Positions 51,414-58,968 of a stretch of DNA of 64,000 bases are shown piece after piece (positions within the stretch are counted from its first letter, which is position 1; each line of letters begins with the position of its first letter). The stretch is from Ruegeria halocynthiae (GTDB lineage Bacteria; Pseudomonadota; Alphaproteobacteria; Rhodobacterales; Rhodobacteraceae): assembly GCF_000743705.1 (NCBI RefSeq), contig NZ_JQEZ01000004.1, positions 212,149 to 276,148 on the forward strand. Direction: 5' to 3'. The notes under the pieces are model-generated. The model was not told where the DNA came from. It searched no databases and saw only the letters and a list, made by a program, of their open reading frames with translations. A program made the translations under genes and the position numbers.

Positions 51414-51456
51414 TGGGCCCGGCAGCGCGGGCATAGCCCGCGCTGCCGGGCCCAAC
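51414..51456. repeat. Perfect 20-bp inverted repeat between dnaX and ybaB
   Basis: The arms at 51414-51433 and 51437-51456 are exactly complementary over 20 bases, with only an ATA loop between. No T-run follows on either strand, so it is not a classical terminator. It sits alone in the 235-base dnaX-ybaB spacer. It could be a dispersed palindromic repeat, a regulatory stem in the mRNA, or a Rho-independent terminator lacking a tail. Confidence 0.9.
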
Positions 51457-51568
51457 GGAAGGAGAGGTCTTGCCAAAGACCTTGACGACCGGCGGGAGTA
51501 CCCCGCCCCTTGTGCCGCGCGAGTGTCACCCGTATTTAGGCGTCAAACTGATTTACAGGAGAAAACCG

Positions 51569-51913
51569 ATGCTCAAAGGTTTAGGCGGTCTGGGCGATAT
51601 GGCCAAGATGATGAAATCCGCGCAGGATCTGCAAACCAAGATGACCGACATGCAGGAAGAGTTGAACACCATCATGGTTGTCGGCGAATCCGGTGCCGGG
51701 CTGGTGAAGGCGACAGCCACTGCCAAAGGTGACCTGAAAGGTCTGGACATCGACCCGTCGATCTTTAACGGCGACGACAAGGAAGTGGTCGAGGATCTGA
51801 TCCTGGCCGCCATCAAGGACGCGCAGACCAAGGCGGCTGAACGCTCGCAAGACGAGATGGCGAAGCTGACCGAAGGCATGGGTCTTCCGAAAGACATCAA
51901 GCTACCGTTCTGA
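51569..51913 (+). CDS. ybaB: YbaB/EbfC nucleoid-associated protein
   Basis: A small DNA-binding protein of 114 residues starting MLKGLGGLGDMAKMMKSAQD after an AGGAG site. It has the family pattern of an N-terminal amphipathic helix and the ESGAGLVKATATAKGDLKGLDIDPSIF strand region. YbaB usually sits between dnaX and recR and is thought to help with DNA binding near those functions. It follows the palindrome spacer and precedes recR by 64 bases. Confidence 0.95.
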   Translation: MLKGLGGLGDMAKMMKSAQDLQTKMTDMQEELNTIMVVGESGAGLVKATATAKGDLKGLDIDPSIFNGDDKEVVEDLILAAIKDAQTKAAERSQDEMAKLTEGMGLPKDIKLPF

Positions 51914-51977
51914 TAGGCACTCCTGACGGAAGACCGGTCGGGCATGCCTGCCCGACCCATTTGCAGGAGCGTGCCCG

Positions 51978-52571
51978 GTGAGTTCGAACAGCGATATCGA
52001 CAATCTGATCGACCTGATGGCCAAGCTGCCGGGCCTCGGCCCCCGCTCGGCCCGCCGCGCGGTTCTGCACCTGATCCGAAAACGCGCCCTGCTGCTGACG
52101 CCCCTGTCGGACGCCATGCAGCAGGTGGCCGCAACCGCCCGTGAATGCCTGAACTGCGGCAACGTCGGCACCACCGATATCTGTGACATCTGCGACGCCG
52201 AAGCCCGCGCAACCGGAGAGCTGTGCGTGGTCGAGGACGTCGCCGACCTCTGGGCAATGGAGCGCGCTGGCGTGTTCAAAGGCCGCTATCACGTTCTGGG
52301 CGGCACATTGTCGGCTTTGGACGGGGTTGGCCCGGATGAGCTGCGCATTCCCCGCCTCAAGGATCGGGTCATGGCCGAGGGGGTTTCTGAGGTCATTCTG
52401 GCCCTGAACGCCACTGTCGACGGCCAGACCACCGCCCATTACATCGCCGATCAGCTGGAGGGTCAGGTGCGCCTGACCTCACTGGCACAGGGTGTGCCGA
52501 TTGGCGGAGAACTGGACTACCTGGATGACGGGACGATTACGGCTGCATTGAGGGCGCGGAAGGAATTGTGA
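51978..52571 (+). CDS. recR: Recombination mediator protein RecR
   Basis: RecR, with RecF/RecO, loads RecA on gapped DNA. The 197-residue product starts at a GTG 8 bases after AGGAG. It has the HhH region ([17 protein letters not shown]), the zinc finger [16 protein letters not shown] and the Toprim domain starting [27 protein letters not shown]. The dnaX-ybaB-recR order supports the call. Confidence 0.98.
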   Translation: MSSNSDIDNLIDLMAKLPGLGPRSARRAVLHLIRKRALLLTPLSDAMQQVAATARECLNCGNVGTTDICDICDAEARATGELCVVEDVADLWAMERAGVFKGRYHVLGGTLSALDGVGPDELRIPRLKDRVMAEGVSEVILALNATVDGQTTAHYIADQLEGQVRLTSLAQGVPIGGELDYLDDGTITAALRARKEL

Positions 52572-52641
52572 GCCTTTACTAATTAATTTCATTAGATTAA
52601 TTCCGATCCAATTTAAACCTCCAAGAACTAAGGTACTATCT

Positions 52642-53373
52642 TTGTACAAACTCGCCTTCCACATCTTTCGTATTTACTGGCTGCCAATACTGCTTGCATC
52701 GGTGATCTTATTTTTACTGGATATTTGGGGGCAAGGAAGTATCGCTCGATCTCTTGTGCCAACATTAATGGTTTATGGGTATCTGGCGTTCGCATTTCAC
52801 TTCACGCTGCTTACCGGAACCACAGTTTCGGTTTTTCAATTTTTTCCCCAAAACTCTTCCCCAAGTTGGAGCTTCTGGGTCGCATTTCTACTTCCAATTT
52901 TTTTCCTTATTTTATCAATGGTTACCACCATTCTCATAGTAAAAGCCACACTGCCAGACGAGACGCTTTCCGGACGCGAAGCACTGGGTTACGCCATGCT
53001 CTTATCCATTCCGTTGTTTGGCGTGTTACTCGCCGCGGTCGGCACTATGATACCGGCTGCGGCGATCCGGACTTCGATGGGTGTTCGCGCTGCTTTAAAG
53101 CGAGCCCGGAGGAGTTTTTGGTTTATTCTTTGGAGGCTTGTCACTGGACCTACGGTTTTTTCCCTGATTTTCATGGGCGTTGCGCTCACGTTGAATCAAC
53201 AGGGCCTTGCCTCAGAAGTTCCAGAAACTTTCGCTGGTATCACAGTTTCCAATACTGTGTACCAGACGGTGGCTGGGTTTCTGGGTATTTTCAACACCGC
53301 TCTTACTGCCTCTATCTTTTCAATGGCATACACGCGGGTCGAACAAGGTAAAAAACTGCAGCTATCTGGATGA
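52642..53373 (+). CDS. Multispanning membrane protein of unknown function
   Basis: A 243-residue protein with five or six hydrophobic segments (residues about 10-30, 40-62, 78-100, 115-140, 160-185 and 205-230) and a basic C-terminal tail. I recognise no domain. The start codon appears to be TTG after an AAGG-like site. Base composition is more AT-rich than neighbours, including the intergenic region before it, suggesting acquisition. It lies between recR and a secreted protein. Confidence 0.6.
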   Translation: MYKLAFHIFRIYWLPILLASVILFLLDIWGQGSIARSLVPTLMVYGYLAFAFHFTLLTGTTVSVFQFFPQNSSPSWSFWVAFLLPIFFLILSMVTTILIVKATLPDETLSGREALGYAMLLSIPLFGVLLAAVGTMIPAAAIRTSMGVRAALKRARRSFWFILWRLVTGPTVFSLIFMGVALTLNQQGLASEVPETFAGITVSNTVYQTVAGFLGIFNTALTASIFSMAYTRVEQGKKLQLSG

Positions 53374-53401
53374 ACAAAGTACTATTATAGGAAACAACCC
53401 A

Positions 53402-53890
53402 ATGACCCGCCATCTCGCCCTCACCTTCGCCACCTTCACCGCTACGGCCTCCTTCGCGCAGGACCTCATCGACAAAGGCTTTGTCGAAGGCTGGAACATC
53501 ATGATGGACCCCGCCTTGGGCAACGGGTGCCTGATCCAGACGGTGTATCAGGATCTCTCGGTGGTTCGCATTGGCTATGACGCGCTGGACAATCGCGGGT
53601 ATTTCGCCGTCTACAACAAGGCCTGGGGCCAGATTGAACAGGGCAAAAGCTATCCGATCCGGTTTGAACTGGATGGCAAAAGCTTTGACGCCACGGCCAT
53701 CGGGTTCAATCAGCGCGACGTGCCGGGCGCGACGGTGTTTTTCACCGACCGGAGTTTTGTCACTGCGATTGCCCAGAACAAGACAATGACCGTCTACAAC
53801 CCGGCGGGTGAGGTGGTGATGGCGATTGATCTGAAAGGCACTGCCAAAGCACTGGATTATGCCCGGGACTGCCAGAACAAAAAACTCTAA
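53402..53890 (+). CDS. Secreted protein of unknown function
   Basis: A 162-residue protein starting MTRHLALTFATFTATASFA, a signal peptide cut after ASFA; the rest is presumably periplasmic. It contains GFVEGWNIMMDPALGNGCLIQTVYQD, FTDRSFVTAIAQNKTMTVYNPAGEVV and a C-terminal ALDYARDCQ, with two cysteines that could pair. The pattern resembles conserved roseobacter exported proteins, but I cannot assign a role. AGGAA lies upstream of the ATG. The 3' end overlaps the ribonuclease T2 gene on the other strand by 4 bases. Confidence 0.7.
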   Translation: MTRHLALTFATFTATASFAQDLIDKGFVEGWNIMMDPALGNGCLIQTVYQDLSVVRIGYDALDNRGYFAVYNKAWGQIEQGKSYPIRFELDGKSFDATAIGFNQRDVPGATVFFTDRSFVTAIAQNKTMTVYNPAGEVVMAIDLKGTAKALDYARDCQNKKL

Positions 53891-54528
53891 CGAATCGGGT
53901 CGAACAGCGCGTCCTTGGCGGTGCAGTCACGGATCACGTCGCGGCCGCAGGGCACCGGGTCAAGATCGCGGGACAGGCACAGGCGGACCTCTTCGATATA
54001 GCCCTGTTTGCAGGTGATTGTGATCATGTCGCGCTCAAGCCCTGGATTGGCTTTCAGGAACGCCTCTTCGACAATTGATGCGGGCAGTTTGACCGATGCG
54101 TCCAGCTTGCGAAACACCTGAGGGCGCTCGACCCCCTTATAAGCCTGCCGGGACAGGGCAAAATAATCAGGTGCCGAAAGGCCGGAACAGGTGCCGTGTT
54201 TCTTCCACTGGTGCCACGCCAGACCGGCTGAGCCCTGGATATCTTCCATTTCGCGGGTCATGCGGCGGGTCGGCGGGGCCTCGGGTGTGCGGCAGTACGA
54301 AGGCCAGCCTTGGTGAAACTGCGGCCACAGCCCGTGCAGTATCCAGCCGTGGTCATACCGGGCGTCGCATTGATCCGATCCCCGCGCATCACCTTCGCGC
54401 GCGCACCAGTTCGGCGACCAGCTGAGCGCCAGAACGTAGTAGTCGAACTCACCCGCCTTTTCGCCATTGGCCAGCGCAGCAACCGCGCTGAATACCCATA
54501 GAAACAGACCCCGAAGCACCCTGCGCAT
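53887..54528 (-). CDS. Ribonuclease T2
   Basis: A 213-residue secreted endoribonuclease. A signal peptide (residues about 1-20, ALA) is followed by YYVLALSWSPNWC, then both catalytic segments CAS-I (ILHGLWPQ) and CAS-II (WHQWKKHGTC), which hold the active histidines. The cysteine pattern fits disulphides. It reads opposite to the secreted-protein gene and away from the TrcR-like gene. It would degrade RNA in the periplasm or outside. Confidence 0.92.
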   Translation of the reverse strand: MRRVLRGLFLWVFSAVAALANGEKAGEFDYYVLALSWSPNWCAREGDARGSDQCDARYDHGWILHGLWPQFHQGWPSYCRTPEAPPTRRMTREMEDIQGSAGLAWHQWKKHGTCSGLSAPDYFALSRQAYKGVERPQVFRKLDASVKLPASIVEEAFLKANPGLERDMITITCKQGYIEEVRLCLSRDLDPVPCGRDVIRDCTAKDALFDPIR

Positions 54529-54658
54529 TCACCTCTTCCCTTCTTGCCTTTGCGCGACTATATACAGCCCAAGTTCCCCGACAACGGAAACCTGCCCCAA
54601 GACCAAGGGGCCGCCGAATTCCGGCGACGGGACAGATGTATTTATAGGAGACGGGCTG

Positions 54659-55423
54659 ATGGCAAAACCGCTTATGGCCAAGGCAACAGCCGTATGGCTG
54701 GTGGACAACACCACGATCAGCTTCAAGCAGATCGCGGATTTCGTAGGCATGCACGAGCTTGAGGTGCAGGGCATCGCAGACGGCGATGTGGCAGCTGGCG
54801 TAAAAGGCTTTGACCCGATCGCCAACAACCAACTGACCCAGGACGAGATCGACACGGCGCAGGGCAACCCGCTGTACAAGCTGAAGCTCAAGTTCAACCC
54901 CGCCGCCTCGGGCGAGGAAAAACGCCGTGGTCCGCGCTATACCCCGCTGTCCAAACGTCAGGACCGTCCGAACTCGATCCTGTGGCTGGTCAAGTTCCAC
55001 CCCGAACTCAGCGACGGTCAGATTGCCAAGCTGGTGGGCACCACCAAACCGACCATCCAGTCGATCCGTGAACGCACGCATTGGAACATCTCGAACATGC
55101 AGCCGATTGACCCGGTTGCTTTGGGCCTGTGCAAACAGTCCGAGCTGGACGCCATTGTACAGAAGGCTGCTGCCAAGAAGGCCGCCGAAGGTGGTGTCAT
55201 GAGCGATGACGAACGCCGCAAGCTGGTCTCGACCGAGCAGTCGCTGGAAATGGACGCCGCACCGAAGATCCCGACCGCCATCGAAGGTCTGGAAACTTTC
55301 TCGCTGTCCAACGAGCCTGCCGAAGAGAAAGAAGAAGAGCCGATCATCGACGCTGACAGCTTCTTTAACCTGCCCAAGGGCGACGCCGAGGATGAAGACG
55401 AAAGCGATGATCCGCGCCTCTGA
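54659..55423 (+). CDS. DUF1013 protein, TrcR-like transcriptional regulator
   Basis: A 254-residue protein starting MAKPLMAKATAVWLVDNTTI, 8 bases after AGGAG. The N-terminal part holds two helix-turn-helix-like modules (TISFKQIADFVGMHELEVQGIADG and LSDGQIAKLVGTTKPTIQSIRERTHWN), followed by an acidic C-terminal tail (EEKEEEPIID...DEDESDD). DUF1013 proteins are conserved in alphaproteobacteria and include the cell-cycle regulator TrcR of Caulobacter. I expect DNA-binding or sigma-associated function here. Confidence 0.87.
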   Translation: MAKPLMAKATAVWLVDNTTISFKQIADFVGMHELEVQGIADGDVAAGVKGFDPIANNQLTQDEIDTAQGNPLYKLKLKFNPAASGEEKRRGPRYTPLSKRQDRPNSILWLVKFHPELSDGQIAKLVGTTKPTIQSIRERTHWNISNMQPIDPVALGLCKQSELDAIVQKAAAKKAAEGGVMSDDERRKLVSTEQSLEMDAAPKIPTAIEGLETFSLSNEPAEEKEEEPIIDADSFFNLPKGDAEDEDESDDPRL

Positions 55424-55475
55424 TTCTCAAGCAGCACCGGTCTGAAACGGCCAGGGCTTTTTTGACGAGACCCCC

Positions 55476-55865
55476 ATGCTGAACATCTTGTCCGCGCTTT
55501 TTGGACCACACCGTGCCGTGTCGATCTATGCCTTCCTCAAGACGTGGGGATTGCCATTGGCGGGCAGCGTTGGCCTGGTTGTTGTCGCAACGGCGTTGCT
55601 GGTGCTGAATGATGACGGCACGCACGAACACGAAGCCTTTCTGACGGTCCCGGTACTGTCGGCGACCCCGATCAACGGAGACGTCGATAACGGCGTCATC
55701 GCCTCGGTCCGTTTGCCGGATGGGTCGGCCACCTCGATCACATCGACCGAGGCCCCAATTTCGCGCACTGTCGGCACCAGCGCCTGTATCGAAAAGCGCG
55801 TATATGTCGAAAGCGGGGACACCAGGTATCGCTTCAAACTTCCGCGCTATTGCGAAGCAAGCTAA
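55476..55865 (+). CDS. Small single-span membrane protein
   Basis: A 129-residue protein of unknown function. One membrane helix at residues about 26-46 (LPLAGSVGLVVVATALLVL) is followed by a polar, probably periplasmic, domain with two cysteines (TSACIEKR and PRYCEAS). It follows the TrcR-like gene by 52 bases and is terminated by the hairpin at 55872-55903. Operon membership is likely. Confidence 0.65.
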   Translation: MLNILSALFGPHRAVSIYAFLKTWGLPLAGSVGLVVVATALLVLNDDGTHEHEAFLTVPVLSATPINGDVDNGVIASVRLPDGSATSITSTEAPISRTVGTSACIEKRVYVESGDTRYRFKLPRYCEAS

Positions 55866-55871
55866 GAAAGC

Positions 55872-55903
55872 AAAACCGCCCGGTGGCAACACCGGGCGGT
55901 TTT
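55872..55903. terminator. Bidirectional terminator at 55.9 kb
   Basis: Perfect 14-bp arms, AAAACCGCCCGGTG (55872-55885) and CACCGGGCGGTTTT (55890-55903), with a GCAA loop. Both sides are A/T rich, and the convergent permease gene ends 13 bases away. Confidence 0.92.
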
Positions 55904-55916
55904 TCATTCAGATCAT

Positions 55917-56945
55917 TCAGATCATCTGGAACAGGATACCGGCGATGATCGCGCCGGTGATGCCCAGCCCAAGATAGGTCACAAAGACCCTCGGTTTGAC
56001 CAGCGACCACACGGCCGCCATCGCCGGGATCGAACTGACCGCACCCGCAATCATGAACGACATCGCCGCGCCCGCGCTCATCCCCTGTTCGGTCAAACCC
56101 GCCAGCAGCGGCGGCGCAACGTATGAGTTCAGATAGGCAGGCATCCCGACCAGCGCGGCAATCACAATCGGCACGATCCCTTCGCCACCCACCACACGGG
56201 CGATCAGATCGGCGGGGACATAGCTGACCAGCAGCGCCTCAAGAACATAGGCCAGCGCCAGCCATTTCAGCAGGAACAACCCGTTCTGGGCGAACTCGGA
56301 CCGGAACCGGTGACGGCGCGCAGTGTCCCGCCAAAACCGCCAGACGGGCTTGTCATCCTGTTTTGGGCCACAACCGCATCCGGCCGGTTTGTAGTCCCGC
56401 AAGGGCTGCGCAAAGGCACCACCGCGCATCAGGGCGCGCACGGTGAAGCCACCGAAAAGACCCAGCGCCACCGCCGCAATCGCCTTGCCGATCGCAAAGG
56501 GCCAGCCCAGCGCGCCTGCGGTGATCAACAGCGTTGGCGGGTCGATCAGCGGAGAGCTCAGCCAGAATGCCATCACCGCCGACAGCGGCGCGCCCAGCGC
56601 CAGCAAACCCGCGATAAACGGGATAACCTCGCACGAACAGAACGGGGCCAGCCCACCGAACAAGGCCGCCAGAAAGATCATCCGCGTCTCGCGCCCCTCA
56701 AAGGCGCGCGCCACCATAACCTCGGCCCCGGTCGCTTTGAGGTAGGACAGCAAAAGCACCGCAAACAGGATGTATTGGCCGGTGTGGGCCAGCGCCTTGC
56801 CTGCGAAACTCACGACCTCGGTCCAGTTGCCCGGGTCCAGTATCGCGACCGCCACAAGGATCGCCACAATCACAGCCCAGGGTGTTTTGATAAGACCCAA
56901 CGCGGCTTTTGCCGGGATTTTGGGGTTTTGCGTCAACTCAGCCAT
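55917..56945 (-). CDS. Permease of the DUF318/ArsP_1 (YraQ-like) family
   Basis: A 342-residue protein with about eight membrane segments. I start it at 56945 (MAELTQNPKIPAKA), overlapping the arsR stop by 8 bases. The diagnostic GGLAPFCSCEVIPFIAGLL lies around residue 105, and a cytoplasmic loop has CGCGPKQDD. These are linked to efflux of metalloid or organic compounds, but substrates vary. Tight coupling to an ArsR repressor makes it the likely regulated gene. Confidence 0.85.
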   Translation of the reverse strand: MAELTQNPKIPAKAALGLIKTPWAVIVAILVAVAILDPGNWTEVVSFAGKALAHTGQYILFAVLLLSYLKATGAEVMVARAFEGRETRMIFLAALFGGLAPFCSCEVIPFIAGLLALGAPLSAVMAFWLSSPLIDPPTLLITAGALGWPFAIGKAIAAVALGLFGGFTVRALMRGGAFAQPLRDYKPAGCGCGPKQDDKPVWRFWRDTARRHRFRSEFAQNGLFLLKWLALAYVLEALLVSYVPADLIARVVGGEGIVPIVIAALVGMPAYLNSYVAPPLLAGLTEQGMSAGAAMSFMIAGAVSSIPAMAAVWSLVKPRVFVTYLGLGITGAIIAGILFQMI

Positions 56946-57246
56946 CGTTTGCCGCCTTTCCAACCTCATCCGCGCAGCATTCAGCCAGAATGAACTGCGC
57001 CAGTGCCTTCAATTCGCCGTAACAGGCGCGGTTGATCGTGGTACGCCCGATCTTTTCCTGTTCGACAACGCCACCTGCCGCCAGAAACCGCAGGTGATGC
57101 GCCAGTGTCGATGGCGCGATACCCGTCCGGGTCTGGATTTCACCAACCGTCAGCCCGGCCTCCCCGGCCCGGACCAGTGCCTTCAGAACCTTTAACCGGG
57201 CCTCGGACCCCATGGCCGAAAATCCTGCTGCTGCCGTTTCCCACAT
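56938..57246 (-). CDS. ArsR-family repressor
   Basis: A 102-residue winged-helix repressor with the HTH IQTRTGIAPSTLAHHLRFLAAGG at residues about 37-60 and a C-terminal CC (ILAECCADE) that may sense the inducer; it lacks the classical ELCVCDL motif of the alpha-3 metal site. It starts just downstream of a promoter with a symmetrical element and overlaps the permease gene by 8 bases, so it is an autoregulated two-gene operon. Confidence 0.9.
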   Translation of the reverse strand: MWETAAAGFSAMGSEARLKVLKALVRAGEAGLTVGEIQTRTGIAPSTLAHHLRFLAAGGVVEQEKIGRTTINRACYGELKALAQFILAECCADEVGKAANDG

Positions 57247-57262
57247 TTCGCTTATCCTATTA

Positions 57263-57306
57263 AACTAGCTTTCTAGTTATTTAGTCCAATCACATTGACC
57301 AGTCAA
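57263..57306 (-). promoter_or_regulatory. arsR promoter and operator
   Basis: On the minus strand TTGACT (57306-57301) and TAAATA (57283-57278) are exactly 17 bases apart. The inverted repeat AACTAG-CTTT-CTAGTT (57263-57278) overlaps the end of the -10 and the predicted start site, a good place for ArsR repression. Confidence 0.7.
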
Positions 57307-57337
57307 CCAGCCCGACCAAAGAATTCGTCAGAAATGC

Positions 57338-57369
57338 CTAAGTCCAGATTGCCCGCCCCATAAGTCCAA
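57338..57369. promoter_or_regulatory. Paired TauR-like boxes upstream of tauR
   Basis: CTAAGTCCAG (57338-57347) and ATAAGTCCAA (57360-57369) are direct repeats, 22 bases start to start. On the other strand they read CTGGACTTAG and TTGGACTTAT, close to the CTGGACYTAA repeats that I recall for TauR of Rhodobacter capsulatus. Similar repeats precede xsc. Confidence 0.6.
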
Positions 57370-57382
57370 CCTATAAGACCTT

Positions 57383-58843
57383 ATGGCGATATCGGTCGAA
57401 ACCTTCTTTCTTGAGCTTAACGGCCAGGGCACACTGCAGGCGCAGATTCAACAAATGATCGCCGAGGGCATTCTGTCCGGCCGATTCCATGTTGGGGAAA
57501 AGCTGCCCTCGTCGCGCAAACTGGCCGCACATCTGGGCGTCAGCCGGATCACCGTAACACTGGCCTATACCGAGCTGCTGGCCAATGACTACCTGATCGC
57601 CAAAGGCCGGTCGGGATATTACGTTTCGCAAAACGCCCCCGTACCGCCCAAGTATTCCCCCGTGCAGCGCGGCGACGAAACGGTCGACTGGGACGCAGCC
57701 CTGGCGCGGCGGTTCTCGGACGGGGATGTTCTGGCGAAACCCAGCGACTGGCGCGATTATCGCTATCCGTTCATCTACGGTCAGGCCGACCGGTCCCTGT
57801 TCGACCACGCCAACTGGCGGCTGTGCGCCGTGCGTGCGCTGGGCCACAAGGACTTCGATTCCCTGACCGGTGACTATGTGGATCTGGACGACCCGCTGCT
57901 GGTCGAATTCATTGCCCGTCACACCTTGCCCCGTCGCGGAATCGCCGCCCGCCCCGAGGAAATCCTGATCACCATGGGCGCGCAGAACGCGCTGTGGTTG
58001 GCCTCGCGCATTCTTCTGAACCGCAACCGCACGGCTGTCATTGAAGACCCCTGCTATTACGCGCTGCGTGATCTGCTGAACCATTCCGATTGCAAAGTCA
58101 CTCCTCTCGGCGTGGACCGGGACGGGTTGCCACCCGATGCGCTGCCCGATGAGACCGATGTGATCTTCACCACCCCCAGTCACCAAAGCCCGACAACAGC
58201 CACCATGCCGGTCGACCGCCGCCATGATCTGCTGATGCGCGCGCGTGAGCTGGACGCAATGGTGGTCGAGGATGATTATGAATTCGAAATGGCGTTTCTT
58301 GGCCCCCCTTCCCCGGCCTTGAAGTCCATGGATCGGGATGGGCGCGTAATCTATGTGGGCAGCTTTTCCAAATCGCTGTTTCCGGGGTTGCGGCTGGGTT
58401 ACATGGTCGGGTCCGAACCTTTCATCCGCGAGGCCCGGGCGCTGCGGTCGCTGGTTCTGCGCCATCCGCCAGGTCACATTCAACGCACGGCGGCGTATTT
58501 CCTGTCTTTGGGCCATTACGACGCGCAGATCAAGCGCATGTCCAAAGCATTGGCGCAAAGACGTAATGCGCTGGACAAAGCCGTAGAGCAATACGGGCTG
58601 ACCGTTGCCGGGCGCGGTATTCTTGGCGGGTCGTCAATCTGGATGTCGGCCCCCGACCGCGTCAACACCACCAGGCTAGCCCACACATTGCAAAGTCAAA
58701 GCGTTCACATCGAACCCGGCGCACCGTTCTTTTCCGGCCCTGACAAGCCGCGTAATTTCTATCGCCTAGGGTATTCCTCGATCAACCCCGACAATATTGC
58801 ACCGGGTGTAAAGCTGATCGCCGACGCCATACGCGCGGGCTGA
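57383..58843 (+). CDS. tauR: MocR/GntR-type regulator TauR
   Basis: A 486-residue regulator fusing an N-terminal GntR winged helix (GTLQAQIQQMIAEGILSGRFHVGEKLPSSRKLAAHLGVSRITVTLAY) with an aminotransferase-like domain. The PLP lysine lies in SFSKSLFPGLRLGY near residue 330. This MocR architecture plus adjacency to xsc and pta identifies TauR, activator of taurine catabolism in related bacteria. No tpa (taurine:pyruvate aminotransferase) gene is in the window. Confidence 0.9.
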   Translation: MAISVETFFLELNGQGTLQAQIQQMIAEGILSGRFHVGEKLPSSRKLAAHLGVSRITVTLAYTELLANDYLIAKGRSGYYVSQNAPVPPKYSPVQRGDETVDWDAALARRFSDGDVLAKPSDWRDYRYPFIYGQADRSLFDHANWRLCAVRALGHKDFDSLTGDYVDLDDPLLVEFIARHTLPRRGIAARPEEILITMGAQNALWLASRILLNRNRTAVIEDPCYYALRDLLNHSDCKVTPLGVDRDGLPPDALPDETDVIFTTPSHQSPTTATMPVDRRHDLLMRARELDAMVVEDDYEFEMAFLGPPSPALKSMDRDGRVIYVGSFSKSLFPGLRLGYMVGSEPFIREARALRSLVLRHPPGHIQRTAAYFLSLGHYDAQIKRMSKALAQRRNALDKAVEQYGLTVAGRGILGGSSIWMSAPDRVNTTRLAHTLQSQSVHIEPGAPFFSGPDKPRNFYRLGYSSINPDNIAPGVKLIADAIRAG

Positions 58844-58847
58844 CGCT

Positions 58848-58880
58848 CTGGACCTATTCCGCCAGACGTTCTGGCCCTAA
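58848..58880. promoter_or_regulatory. Paired TauR-like boxes upstream of xsc
   Basis: CTGGACCTAT (58848-58857) and CTGGCCCTAA (58871-58880) are direct repeats spaced 23 bases, ending about 88 bases before xsc. Between them lies the palindrome GCCAGACGTTCTGGC (58861-58875). This matches the recalled TauR repeat with one mismatch in each. Confidence 0.6.
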
Positions 58881-58968
58881 CGCCATTCTTTCCCATAGGT
58901 CAATAACATAAACAAAGGTAGGGTGGCGACATACCCGGCCGTTCCAAACACGCGCGGAGATCATTCAG

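Noticed and set aside
58861-58875. GCCAGACGTTCTGGC palindrome as a tauR terminator
   Set aside because: It lacks a T-run and lies between the TauR-like boxes; a binding-site role is more likely.
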